Assembly: GCA_964421355.1 (NCBI GenBank)
Contig: CAYQWX010000004.1
Coordinates: forward strand, 3,554-67,553
Direction of reading: 5' to 3'
DNA: 64,000 nt
Source of the DNA: JALTDM01 sp964421355
Lineage (GTDB): Bacteria > Bacteroidota > Bacteroidia > Bacteroidales > JALTDM01
Shown: piece after piece, positions 16,969 to 25,943 of the stretch
Position numbering within the stretch: position 1 is the stretch's first letter
How the letters are laid out: each line of letters starts with the position of its first letter
Made by a program: the position numbers and the translations under genes
Notes under the pieces: generated by a model
Databases searched by the model: none
What the model saw: the letters and a program-made list of their open reading frames with translations, nothing else
What the model was told of the DNA's origin: nothing

Positions 16969-18186
16969 ATGTTTGACACAGGAGTAACCGCGTTTATGAT
17001 TCTAAGCACAAGCTTAGTAATGTTAATGACGCCTGGTTTGGCTTTCTTTTATGGAGGGTTAGCCAGTAAACGAAACATTCTTGGAATAATGATACAATCA
17101 TTTGTATCATTAGGAATTACTACAGTTCTATGGGTTGCCGTAGGATACTCATTAAGTTTTAGTGGAGGAGAAGGAGGTATTATAGGCAATTTAGATTGGG
17201 CTTTCTTGAAAGGAATACCTTTTGACCAAGCTTATCAGCCTGTTGGAGGACTTTATCCCACTTACATTTTTATTGCTTATCAGATGATGTTTGCAATTAT
17301 TACACCTGCACTCATCACCGGAGCATTTGTAAATAGGGTAACTTTTAAATCATACTTGGTATTTTTAGTACTTTGGCAATTATTTGTTTATTACCCATTC
17401 GTACACATGGTATGGGGAGGAGGACTACTTGCTAAATGGGGAGTTCTTGACTTTGCCGGAGGTATTGTAGTGCATGCTATTGCAGGATTTGCCGCATTAG
17501 CTTCAGTATTTTATGTAGGGAAGCGACAAGATACCCAATCACCTCCAAACAGTATTCCATTGGTAGCTATAGGAACAGGTTTGTTGTGGTTTGGATGGTA
17601 TGGTTTTAATGCAGGTAGTGAATTAAAAGTGGATGCTATTACAACTCTAGCATTTCTTAATACTGATGTTGCCGCATCTTTTGCTGCCGTTACCTGGTTA
17701 ATAGTTGAATGGATAAAAGAAGGTAAACCTAAATATGTCGGTCTTTTAACAGGAGCAGTAGCAGGACTTGCAACTATTACACCCGCTGCAGGTTTTGTGC
17801 CATTGTGGGCTGCTATGATTATCGGGATATTAGCATCTTTAGGAACTTTCTATGCTGTACAACTTAAAAACAAATTAGGATGGGATGATGCCCTTGATGT
17901 ATGGGGAGTACACGGAATGGGAGGTGTAATAGGAACCATTCTGTTAGGAGTATTTGCTTCTGCAAGCATAAACGGTCAAGCAGGATTGATAGAAGGTGAT
18001 ACATCTTTCTTCCTCAAGGAAACTATTGCCGTAATCGGTGCTGCCATTTATGCTTTTATATTTACATACATAATGTTAGCAGTTATTAATAAATTTGTCA
18101 GAGTAAAAGTGTCAGAAGAAGAAGAAAGAGAAGGATTGGATATTGCAATTCATGGAGAAAAAGCTTACGACGAAGGAGCATTATAA
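16969..18186 (+). CDS. amt: Ammonium transporter (Amt family)
   Basis: This 405-residue polytopic protein matches AmtB/Mep/Rh transporters across its length. It has MTPGLAFFYGGL in the first helix, the pore His pair as His169 (VVHAIAGF) and His315 (WGVHGMGG), and the conserved DDALDVWGVHG segment. The His spacing matches E. coli AmtB (His168/His318). There is no cleavable signal peptide, unlike E. coli AmtB. The PII gene that usually follows is absent: a terminator follows directly. The gene is paired with the porin upstream. Confidence 0.95.
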   Translation: MFDTGVTAFMILSTSLVMLMTPGLAFFYGGLASKRNILGIMIQSFVSLGITTVLWVAVGYSLSFSGGEGGIIGNLDWAFLKGIPFDQAYQPVGGLYPTYIFIAYQMMFAIITPALITGAFVNRVTFKSYLVFLVLWQLFVYYPFVHMVWGGGLLAKWGVLDFAGGIVVHAIAGFAALASVFYVGKRQDTQSPPNSIPLVAIGTGLLWFGWYGFNAGSELKVDAITTLAFLNTDVAASFAAVTWLIVEWIKEGKPKYVGLLTGAVAGLATITPAAGFVPLWAAMIIGILASLGTFYAVQLKNKLGWDDALDVWGVHGMGGVIGTILLGVFASASINGQAGLIEGDTSFFLKETIAVIGAAIYAFIFTYIMLAVINKFVRVKVSEEEEREGLDIAIHGEKAYDEGAL

Positions 18187-18206
18187 TATTCTTTATAACA
18201 AATAAT

Positions 18207-18244
18207 AAAAAGAGGGTGCCCATTTAGTGGGTATCCTCTTTTTT
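18207..18244 (+). terminator. Terminator after amt
   Basis: The hairpin is AAAAGAGGGTGCCCA / TGGGTATCCTCTTTT with a short ATTTAG-type loop and a T-run, 20 nt after the amt stop. It separates amt from the next unit. Confidence 0.85.
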
Positions 18245-18302
18245 ATTTTATTGTAAATCATAGTAAAGATAAGCTATACACTCTCGTTTTACAAAAAACT
18301 TT

Positions 18303-18310
18303 TATATTTG
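18303..18310 (+). promoter_or_regulatory. -7 promoter box before the YwqK-like/DUF5686 unit
   Basis: TATATTTG is an exact TAnnTTTG match, 19 nt before the ATG at 18330 and downstream of the amt terminator. It probably drives genes from here to the YifB gene. Confidence 0.5.
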
Positions 18311-18329
18311 CAAAAAAGAATTTATTCAA

Positions 18330-18755
18330 ATGAAAACGATATTTTTGTTCCCATTATTTTTATTATTGGCAACAACTTCTTTTTATGCACAAAATAACAA
18401 AGTACAAACAATTGATTATGACAAATTGGAGGTAGATTGGAAAACCCTTTTGCTTGACGGCAAGCCTTATACAGGTAATGTTCAGAAACTATATGATAAC
18501 GGTCAAGTGGCAATAGAAGGTAGAGTTGTTAATGGATTAAGAGAGGGGGAATGGAAATGGTACTATTCTAATAAAAAACTCAAACGCACATCTATATACA
18601 AAAAAGGAAAGAAAAACGGTAAAACGGTATATTATTATCCAAACGGTAAAAAACGTGCAGAAATGTACTTCTATGATGATAGAAATATTCGCCAAATATC
18701 TTGGGACAAAAAAGGAAATAGAAAGCCTAATCCACAATTCAAGAAATTTCACTAA
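18330..18755 (+). CDS. Secreted YwqK/MORN-like repeat protein
   Basis: This 141-residue protein has a signal peptide (ending FYAQ) and about three copies of a 20-odd-residue repeat with the pattern LYxNGQxxxEGxxxNGxREGxWxWYY, as in MORN/YwqK proteins. Database entries often call these 'toxin-antitoxin system YwqK family antitoxin', but nothing here supports a toxin-antitoxin role; it is exported and begins a run of envelope genes. The next gene starts 20 nt later. Confidence 0.75.
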   Translation: MKTIFLFPLFLLLATTSFYAQNNKVQTIDYDKLEVDWKTLLLDGKPYTGNVQKLYDNGQVAIEGRVVNGLREGEWKWYYSNKKLKRTSIYKKGKKNGKTVYYYPNGKKRAEMYFYDDRNIRQISWDKKGNRKPNPQFKKFH

Positions 18756-18775
18756 TCTGTAAGCGTAATTCATTC

Positions 18776-21289
18776 ATGCACAAGAAGATATACGTTTTTG
18801 TTTCGCTTCTTTATTTTGTATTATTCTCACTCAATGCGCAGCATCTAACTAAAATATACGGCAAAGTAACAGATGCAAAAACAGGTGAACCAATACCTTT
18901 TGCCAATATAGTATTGAAAAATACTAATGTAGGAACAATATCCAATATTGACGGGAAATATAGTTTGGAAACAAAACAAAAATCCGATAGTATAATTTGT
19001 GAAGTGGTAGGCTATAATAGGGTAGCAAAAAAAATAATGAATGGGAAATATCAAACTATAAACTTTGCTTTGGAACCTTCCGTAATAGCACTTCAGGCAG
19101 TAGTGGTAAAAACAAAACGAAGAAAAAAAACCGTAGCCTCAATGCTTGTAGATAGTATGCGTGCCCACCGCGAACAAAACGACAAAAAATATTTATCTTC
19201 ATATCAATATAATGTATATAATAAAGTAGAATTTGATATAAATAATATAACCGATAAATTTAGAAAAAAGAAGGTATTAAAACCTTTTCAGTTTATATTT
19301 AACTATACAGATACTTCTACAGTTAACGGTTCCGTATATCTTCCCGTAATGATTATTGAAACCTATTCCAAATTTTATTACCAAAAATCACCTAAAATTA
19401 AAAAAGAAAAAATAATAGCATCAAAGATAGCAGGTGTTTCCAACGAAAGTATAAATCAATTTCTTGGCAACATGTACACAGATATAAATGTATGGGACAG
19501 TTATGTGAAACTTTTTGATAAAGGATTTGTAAGTCCTATATCATTTATGGGAAAAGTTTATTACAAATATTTTATAATAGATAGTTTAAAACGAAATGAT
19601 ACAACATATTATCATATAGGATTTACTCCAAAACTTAAAGAGGATTATGTATTTAATGGTGATTTTTGGATACAAAATAAAACTTTTGCACTTACAGAAA
19701 TTAATTTACAAGTAGGTTCACAAGTAAATCTAAATTTTGTAAATAATCTTAAAATAAATCAAAAATTCACCCGTGTCCAAAATCACATGATGTTAAAAAA
19801 GGAATATTTGGTGGTTGACTTCAATATTGTAGAAGACCCTAAAAATGCAATGGGTTTTTTTGGTAAAAAAACAACAATATATACAAACATAAAAATCAAC
19901 ACCTCTCCTCCTGATTTTGTATATAAAAAATCTAATGATGTATATGTAGAAAAAAATGCAACACAAAGAGATTCTGCATATTGGGCAAAAATACGTCCTG
20001 AAAAATTATCAAAAAAAGAAGCAGGTATATACCACATGATAGATTCCATAAAAAGCATGCCTATTTTTAGAACATACTATGATATAATAAACACTATTGT
20101 TAGTGGACATTATACTACAAAGTGGTTTGAATGGGGACCATATTCTAAGGTTACAAGTTACAATCCCATAGAGGGAGTAAGAATAATGATAGGGGGTAGA
20201 ACTAACGAGCAATTTTCAAAACATTTTAGAATAACTCCGTATTTAGCTTATGGATTTTATGACAAAAAAGTAAAAGGAGGTATTTCTTTTACTTACTACA
20301 TAAACAAAATGCCTTGGAGAGAATTAGATTTTTCTTATCAAAATGACATGAAGCAACTTGGAGAAGGACGTTTTGGCACAATATTAGGCAACAATATATT
20401 GAAATCGGTGCTTACCCGAAGACCTATTGATAAATTATCCCTTGTAGAAACTTATGAAGCGGCATATACCTATGAATTTTCTCCCGGCATATCTACCACC
20501 TTTATTCTAAATAATCAAAAACTTTATCCTGTGCCAGGTATCTCTTTTGATTTAAACTATGGTAACGAAACCAAACATTATTCTTTTTTGCAAACAACAG
20601 ACTTCACTATACATTTGCATACTGCATACAAAGAAAAATTTGTTTTTGGCAAATTCAAAAGAATAAGTCTTGGGTCAAAGTACCCTTCATTTGATTTTTA
20701 TTTAACAAAAGGAGTTAAAAACTTTTTGAAAAGTAATTTCTCTTATTCCAAATTTCTTATAAAAGGTAAATACAAAGTGAAACTCTATCCTTTTGGACAT
20801 GGTAGAATATTTTCAGAATATGGTAAAATAATGGGTAAACTGCCATTCCCTTTACTTAAAATACACGAAGGAAACGAAACTTATTACTTGGACAAAAGTG
20901 CTTTTAATATGATGAACTATTATGAGTTTATTAGCGATGAATATCTTAGTATTTCATATTTTCATTATTTCGACGGATTGTTTTTGAACAAAATACCTTT
21001 ACTTAAAAAACTAAAATGGCGAACCACTGCTTATGGAAAATTTTTGTATGGCAAACTTTCTCCAAGAGATATAAATTTGTTGCCTTTGCCATCTTATTCT
21101 CATTACTTAAAATTATCAAATAAGGATTTATCTATTGTTCCTGATAAAAATTATTATTCGGAAGTAGGTCTGGGTATAGAAAATATATTTAAATTTATAA
21201 GTGTAAATTTTGTATGGAGATTAACACAACTTAATAACCCTAATATTAGTAAATTTGGCATAAGATTTTATTTAGACCTTAAATTTTAA
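18776..21289 (+). CDS. DUF5686-like outer-membrane protein with carboxypeptidase-like regulatory domain
   Basis: This 837-residue protein has a signal peptide (ending LNAQ), a CarboxypepD_reg-like beta-sandwich at about 25-105 (IYGKVTDAKTGEPIPFANIV ... SNIDGKYSL), then a long region ending in a beta-barrel-like half with many alternating aromatic strands and a terminal FYLDLKF. This is the architecture of the DUF5686 family found in Bacteroidota outer membranes. The function is unknown. It lies in a tight run with the YwqK-like gene before it and a lipoprotein 7 nt after it. Confidence 0.8.
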   Translation: MHKKIYVFVSLLYFVLFSLNAQHLTKIYGKVTDAKTGEPIPFANIVLKNTNVGTISNIDGKYSLETKQKSDSIICEVVGYNRVAKKIMNGKYQTINFALEPSVIALQAVVVKTKRRKKTVASMLVDSMRAHREQNDKKYLSSYQYNVYNKVEFDINNITDKFRKKKVLKPFQFIFNYTDTSTVNGSVYLPVMIIETYSKFYYQKSPKIKKEKIIASKIAGVSNESINQFLGNMYTDINVWDSYVKLFDKGFVSPISFMGKVYYKYFIIDSLKRNDTTYYHIGFTPKLKEDYVFNGDFWIQNKTFALTEINLQVGSQVNLNFVNNLKINQKFTRVQNHMMLKKEYLVVDFNIVEDPKNAMGFFGKKTTIYTNIKINTSPPDFVYKKSNDVYVEKNATQRDSAYWAKIRPEKLSKKEAGIYHMIDSIKSMPIFRTYYDIINTIVSGHYTTKWFEWGPYSKVTSYNPIEGVRIMIGGRTNEQFSKHFRITPYLAYGFYDKKVKGGISFTYYINKMPWRELDFSYQNDMKQLGEGRFGTILGNNILKSVLTRRPIDKLSLVETYEAAYTYEFSPGISTTFILNNQKLYPVPGISFDLNYGNETKHYSFLQTTDFTIHLHTAYKEKFVFGKFKRISLGSKYPSFDFYLTKGVKNFLKSNFSYSKFLIKGKYKVKLYPFGHGRIFSEYGKIMGKLPFPLLKIHEGNETYYLDKSAFNMMNYYEFISDEYLSISYFHYFDGLFLNKIPLLKKLKWRTTAYGKFLYGKLSPRDINLLPLPSYSHYLKLSNKDLSIVPDKNYYSEVGLGIENIFKFISVNFVWRLTQLNNPNISKFGIRFYLDLKF

Positions 21290-21296
21290 AAACATT

Positions 21297-21815
21297 ATGA
21301 AACAATCATTAAAAATTTTATTCGCAATCTTAATAATCACTTCGATAACAAACGGATGTAGCAACAATAAAGATAATGAAACTCTTTTTACCACAGTATT
21401 TAAAACTATCAAAGGAGATGTAAGAGGAATCAATCTAAATTCTACAATAAATGAAGTAAAAGAAAAAGAAGGGTTAAAGCCCGATTCTATATCAGACAAT
21501 TACTTACATTACACAATAAAAAAGAATGATAAAAATACAATAATAGACATTGCATATAATTTTGATAAAAACGGTTTGTATTCTGCTGATATAGTTATAA
21601 AAACGGATTCTTTGTCAGCCATAGATACCTTGCAAACAAAAACTATAAAATTGTTTACAAAAAAATACGGTGCACCAATAAAATTAGCACCACAAATATA
21701 TTTATGGAACTACACTTCTCCTTCAGGAGCATCCGCATCAGCACAATTGATAAACAATTCCAACATAGAAAACAAAGGAGCTTTGGAAATAATAGTTCAA
21801 ACAGAAGTAGAATAA
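21297..21815 (+). CDS. Hypothetical lipoprotein
   Basis: This 172-residue protein has a lipoprotein signal with the lipid-modified residue at Cys21 (ITNGC). The mature part contains DVRGINLNSTINEVKEKEG, a pattern seen in proteins that begin with a 'G-I-x-L-x-x-T-x-x-E-V' helix-strand unit, but I do not recognise a named family. It starts 7 nt after the DUF5686-like gene and ends 9 nt before the response regulator, so all are likely cotranscribed. Confidence 0.75.
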   Translation: MKQSLKILFAILIITSITNGCSNNKDNETLFTTVFKTIKGDVRGINLNSTINEVKEKEGLKPDSISDNYLHYTIKKNDKNTIIDIAYNFDKNGLYSADIVIKTDSLSAIDTLQTKTIKLFTKKYGAPIKLAPQIYLWNYTSPSGASASAQLINNSNIENKGALEIIVQTEVE

Positions 21816-21824
21816 CATTATTAT

Positions 21825-22487
21825 ATGGCAACAACAATACTAATAGTAGATGACGAAGAAGATATTCGTACTTTTTTAGATTTTAATCTAAAACATGCAG
21901 GATACAATACAATAAATGCTGCTGATGGCAAAGAAGCTATCGAAAAAATAAAAAAACACAAACCTGATTTAGTACTATTAGATATAATGCTACCTGAAAT
22001 AGATGGACTGGAACTTTGCAAACTAATAAAAAACACCTCAGGATTATCTGAAACAATAATTATTGCACTTACAGCACTTACCCAAGATGAAGTACAAATA
22101 AACGCTTTGGAATATGGATGTGATGATTTTGTGAACAAACCGATAAAACTCAAAGTATTACTTGCACGCATACAAAACAAACTCAAAAAAAAGACAAATG
22201 AAGTCACCACGTCTTTATTTACATTAGATTTGGATAACCTGATAATAAAATTCCCGAACGGAAAAACTATACAATTACCAAAAAAAGAATTTGAGTTGCT
22301 GTTATTATTGCTTAAAAACAAAAACAAAGTAATAAAAAGAGAAGATATATTTCAAAAAATATGGGGCAAAGAAGAAATAATAGTTTCCGACAGGACTATA
22401 GATGTATATGTCCGCAAATTAAGACAAAAAATAGGAGAAAGCCATATCAAAACCGTAAAAGGCGTAGGTTATAAATTTGAAGAATAA
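21825..22487 (+). CDS. OmpR/PhoB-family response regulator
   Basis: This 220-residue protein has a receiver domain with Asp9/Asp10, phospho-acceptor Asp53 (LLDIMLP), Thr83 and Lys105, followed by a winged-helix DNA-binding domain (about 125-220) with the DRTIDVYVRKLRQKIG recognition region. No histidine kinase is next to it, so within this window it is an orphan. Its stop codon overlaps the ATG of the CPBP protease gene (TAATG), which ties it to a membrane protease. Targets are unknown. Confidence 0.92.
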   Translation: MATTILIVDDEEDIRTFLDFNLKHAGYNTINAADGKEAIEKIKKHKPDLVLLDIMLPEIDGLELCKLIKNTSGLSETIIIALTALTQDEVQINALEYGCDDFVNKPIKLKVLLARIQNKLKKKTNEVTTSLFTLDLDNLIIKFPNGKTIQLPKKEFELLLLLLKNKNKVIKREDIFQKIWGKEEIIVSDRTIDVYVRKLRQKIGESHIKTVKGVGYKFEE

Positions 22488-23374
22488 TGATTTTTCCACA
22501 ACCCAAAACCATAGGAGGACATTTTACAAGATTATTTTTTTTAATAACTATCTCCTTTATTTTTGCACAAGGTTTTGCCATCTTATTTTCATATATATAC
22601 CTTAGTAATCCTACTGCATTACAAAATATGTTATTGTTAGCCAAACAACATCCTAACTTTGTAAAGACATTACAACTAATAAACTCAATAATGATATTCG
22701 GAGTACCTGCCGTATTATTCCCGTATTTGATAAACAAAACTCCATCAGACTATCTCAAAATAAGAAACAATTTACCACTATCATCTATAATAATAGCTTT
22801 TTCTGTAATTATTGTATCCATACCTTTCGTTAATTATCTTGCAACATTCAATTCTCAGTTACCATTGCCACAATCATTAAAAATATCGGAAGCATCTACT
22901 GAACAACTAATCAAAACATTACTTAAAACAAATAATTTTGGAACATATTTATTCAACATACTGGTAATAGCTCTCGTACCAGCAATAGTAGAAGAATTTA
23001 TGTTTAGAGGTGTCCTCCAACAACTCTTTTTCAAATGGCTAAAAAACATTCATATTGCAATATTTTTTGCTGCATTTGTTTTTAGTTTTATTCATTTTCA
23101 ATTTATGACTTTTTTACCTCGTTTATTTTTAGGACTTATTTTAGGATATTTATTTTATTGGAGCAAAAATATACTGACTTCTATCACTGCACATTTTTTT
23201 AATAATGCAATAGGAGTATCAGTAGTTTATTTTATGTCAAGTCAAGCAGCAGATAAAGTAAATAAAATAGGTGCGGAAGTTGATACTATTTCCATTTTGA
23301 TTAATATCTTTATTGTTATACTGGTGCTAATAGCAAGTAAAAAATACTTTGAATCAAAAAAATATAAATATTAA
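22487..23374 (+). CDS. CPBP-family intramembrane metalloprotease
   Basis: This 295-residue protein has about eight hydrophobic segments and the CPBP (Abi/CAAX) motifs: Glu169-Glu170 in EEFMFRG, FSFIHFQF, and HFFNNAIG near residue 240. CPBP proteins include prenyl-protein proteases and intramembrane peptidases; the substrate is unknown here. Its start overlaps the response regulator stop by one base. Confidence 0.9.
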   Translation: MIFPQPKTIGGHFTRLFFLITISFIFAQGFAILFSYIYLSNPTALQNMLLLAKQHPNFVKTLQLINSIMIFGVPAVLFPYLINKTPSDYLKIRNNLPLSSIIIAFSVIIVSIPFVNYLATFNSQLPLPQSLKISEASTEQLIKTLLKTNNFGTYLFNILVIALVPAIVEEFMFRGVLQQLFFKWLKNIHIAIFFAAFVFSFIHFQFMTFLPRLFLGLILGYLFYWSKNILTSITAHFFNNAIGVSVVYFMSSQAADKVNKIGAEVDTISILINIFIVILVLIASKKYFESKKYKY

Positions 23375-23376
23375 AA

Positions 23377-24915
23377 ATGCTTGTTAAAACTTATGGTGCT
23401 GCAGTAATAGGAATAGATGCCACACTTATTACGGTAGAAGTAAATATAACCCAAGGAATAAATTTTTATTTAGTAGGACTTCCTGACAATGCGGTAAAAG
23501 AAAGTCAGCAACGAATAGACTCTGCCCTCAAAACAAATAACTACAAAATTCCTAAAAAGAAAATAGTAATAAATATGGCTCCTGCTGACATACGCAAAGA
23601 AGGTTCTGCTTACGACTTAACTCTTGCAATAGGAATTTTAGGTGCAGCAGGCGAAATACCTGAAGAAAAACTATCCGAATACATGATAATGGGTGAATTA
23701 TCATTAGATGGTAGTATTAAGCCAATAAAAGGAGCTTTGTCAATAGCAATAGAAGCACGCAACCATGGATTTAAAGGATTTATTGTACCTATTGAAAATG
23801 TAAATGAGGCAGCAGTGGTAAACAATCTTGAAGTATATGGAGTATCTCATATAACGGAAGTGGTTGATTTTTTAAGAGAAGTAAAGCCACTTGCTCCGTA
23901 TAAAATAAATACCCGTGAATTATTTTATCAAAATTTGAATAATTATCCTCTTGATTTTTCAGATGTAAAGGGTCAGGAAAATGTAAAAAGAGCAATGGAA
24001 GTTGCTGCTGCTGGAGGACATAATATAATAATGATAGGTTCACCTGGGTCAGGAAAAACAATGCTCGCCCGTAGAATGCCAACAATATTACCTCCCTTGT
24101 CTCTGGCAGAAGCTTTAGAAACAACTAAAATTCATTCGGTTGCAGGAAAAGTAAACAAAGGCATATCATTAATGACCGAACGGCCTTTTCGCTCTCCACA
24201 CCATACTATATCGGATGTAGCATTGATTGGAGGAGGCACTCATCCTCAACCGGGAGAAGTTTCCTTGGCACACAATGGGATATTATTCTTAGATGAACTC
24301 CCCGAATTCAAAAGAAATGTTTTGGAAGTATTACGACAACCGTTAGAAGATAAATACATTACAATAGCCCGTTCAAGATATACAGTGCAATATCCCGCCA
24401 ACTTTATGTTAGTTGCTGCTATGAACCCTTGTCCATGCGGATATTATAATCATCCTGAAAAAGATTGTGTATGCTCAATAGGACAAATACAACGCTACCT
24501 TAATAAAATATCAGGACCATTGTTAGACAGAATAGACATACATCTGGAAGTAATTCCCGTATCATTTGAAAAATTAAGTTCTAACACTCCGGGAGAAAAT
24601 AGCAAAACAATAAGAGAACGTGTAATCTCTGCCAGACTAATACAACAAGAACGTTTCAAAACATATCCTGGTATTCATACAAATTCACAAATGACACCTA
24701 AACTAATCAGAGAATATTGCAGATTGGACAAAGAAAGCAATACATTATTAAAAACAGCAATAGATAAATTTGGATTATCGGGACGGGCTTACGACAGAAT
24801 ATTAAAGGTTTCCCGCACAATAGCAGACATGGACAATAGTACAAATATTAAATCTATGCATATTGCCGAAGCCATAGGTTACCGAACATTAGACAAAAAA
24901 GGTTGGCTCGGATAA
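23377..24915 (+). CDS. YifB/ComM-family Mg-chelatase-like AAA+ ATPase
   Basis: This 512-residue protein is of normal length for the family. It has an N-terminal ChlI domain (about 1-165), Walker A GSPGSGKT (about 221-228), Walker B-like LFLDELPEF, and the zinc-type cluster MNPCPCGYYNHPEKDCVCS. ComM homologues act as a helicase in branch migration during natural transformation; in non-competent relatives the role is less clear. It starts 2 nt after the CPBP stop and is the last gene before rnpB. Confidence 0.93.
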   Translation: MLVKTYGAAVIGIDATLITVEVNITQGINFYLVGLPDNAVKESQQRIDSALKTNNYKIPKKKIVINMAPADIRKEGSAYDLTLAIGILGAAGEIPEEKLSEYMIMGELSLDGSIKPIKGALSIAIEARNHGFKGFIVPIENVNEAAVVNNLEVYGVSHITEVVDFLREVKPLAPYKINTRELFYQNLNNYPLDFSDVKGQENVKRAMEVAAAGGHNIIMIGSPGSGKTMLARRMPTILPPLSLAEALETTKIHSVAGKVNKGISLMTERPFRSPHHTISDVALIGGGTHPQPGEVSLAHNGILFLDELPEFKRNVLEVLRQPLEDKYITIARSRYTVQYPANFMLVAAMNPCPCGYYNHPEKDCVCSIGQIQRYLNKISGPLLDRIDIHLEVIPVSFEKLSSNTPGENSKTIRERVISARLIQQERFKTYPGIHTNSQMTPKLIREYCRLDKESNTLLKTAIDKFGLSGRAYDRILKVSRTIADMDNSTNIKSMHIAEAIGYRTLDKKGWLG

Positions 24916-24970
24916 AAATGTTTACATAACAATACGCAACCAAAACAATAAAAAGCAGTATTATTGCATA

Positions 24971-25317
24971 AAGGAAGTAGTAAGCCGTTCCATCGCTCTT
25001 GATTTTTCACAATCAAGGGAGGAAAGTCCGGACAGCGAAGGGAACCGCACTTCCGAAACGGGAGTTGTCTGTGAAGGCAAGTACCGGCAACAGAAAACAA
25101 CCGCCTGCCACAAGCAGGTAAGGGTGAAAAGGTGGGGTAAGAGCCTACCAGCATTATCGGTAACGGTAGTGGCTGTGCCGGCTGCGGGCTGCAAGACCAA
25201 GTAAACTTGCGTCATCAGGGTGTCCCGCCCGAGCAAGAGGGTAGGTCGCATTAGACAAATGATGGAACTTTGCCTATGGCAAAGACAAAATCCGGCTTAT
25301 AGGTTTACTACTTCCTT
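24971..25317 (+). ncRNA. rnpB: RNase P RNA
   Basis: This is the catalytic RNA of RNase P. The conserved GAGGAAAGTCC lies at 25019-25029, the AGAGCC element near 25137-25150, and the 3' conserved block ACAAAATCCGGCTTAT at 25285-25300. The ends pair as the P1 helix: AAGGAAGTAGTAAGCC (from 24971) with GGTTTACTACTTCCTT (to 25317). The P1 helix runs into a T-run, so it also looks like its own terminator. The open frames on either strand here are chance. Confidence 0.97.
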
Positions 25318-25323
25318 TTTTTA

Positions 25324-25331
25324 TACATTTG
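25324..25331 (+). promoter_or_regulatory. -7 promoter box at the rnpB 3' end
   Basis: TACATTTG is an exact TAnnTTTG match, 16 nt before the ATG at 25348 and only 6 nt after the rnpB P1 helix. A -33-like TTTA lies inside the rnpB P1 strand. Confidence 0.5.
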
Positions 25332-25347
25332 CAAAAAAGTTTTTTTC

Positions 25348-25938
25348 ATGAAACGGAAATTATTATTACTTACTATACTTTTTGCAGGATTAGTACAAAT
25401 TTCATTCGCTCAATTATTAGATGACAGTACTCAAGTAAAATTTTTCTTTTTTGGAGGAGCTGAATATATGCCTTCAAATAAGTATGACAATTTATCATTT
25501 CTTGAAATTGCAGGAGGGCTAAACATACAAGGAGTAGAAATAATAGGTAAAGGTAGAAGCATGATATCAAAAACAAACTATTCTAATGATACAATACCTT
25601 CCTCACAAATAAATATTACTTATGGGTCTATTGGGGTTGGATATATTTTTATGGATGAAAAGAAAATAAGTCCATTTTTACAAGGAGGTTTTTCAATAGG
25701 TAATATTTCGTTGTCAAAAGAAGAAACATACAGTGGCAACACTTATATAAGTACTATAAAAAGTGATGAAATATCAGAATTGTATCTGGAAGGTGGTATA
25801 GATATAAGTATTAATTGGTGGTTAGAAGTAAGGATAGGTGCTCGCTACAATACGGTGTACGGATTGGAATTGTTAGATTTACAAGCTAAAGATTTTTCAG
25901 GTATATCTGGATGGGGTGGCTTAAAATTTAATTTTTAA
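25348..25938 (+). CDS. Outer-membrane beta-barrel protein
   Basis: This 196-residue protein has a signal peptide (MKRKLLLLTILFAGL..., cleavage after SFAQ) and then strands of alternating polar and hydrophobic residues, a glycine-rich barrel pattern (SIGVGYIFMDEKKISPFLQGGFSIG) and a C-terminal Phe (GGLKFNF). It fits the generic porin-like OmpA/Omp26-style barrel. There is no partner with a known role, so the function is open. The glycosyltransferase begins 5 nt later. Confidence 0.75.
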   Translation: MKRKLLLLTILFAGLVQISFAQLLDDSTQVKFFFFGGAEYMPSNKYDNLSFLEIAGGLNIQGVEIIGKGRSMISKTNYSNDTIPSSQINITYGSIGVGYIFMDEKKISPFLQGGFSIGNISLSKEETYSGNTYISTIKSDEISELYLEGGIDISINWWLEVRIGARYNTVYGLELLDLQAKDFSGISGWGGLKFNF

Positions 25939-25943
25939 CATAA

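Noticed and set aside
18330..18755. Toxin-antitoxin system suggested by the YwqK name
   Set aside because: The protein is exported, repeat-built, and has no toxin gene beside it.
24879..25251. Two frames on the minus strand
   Set aside because: They run across rnpB on its antisense strand and have no protein-like features.
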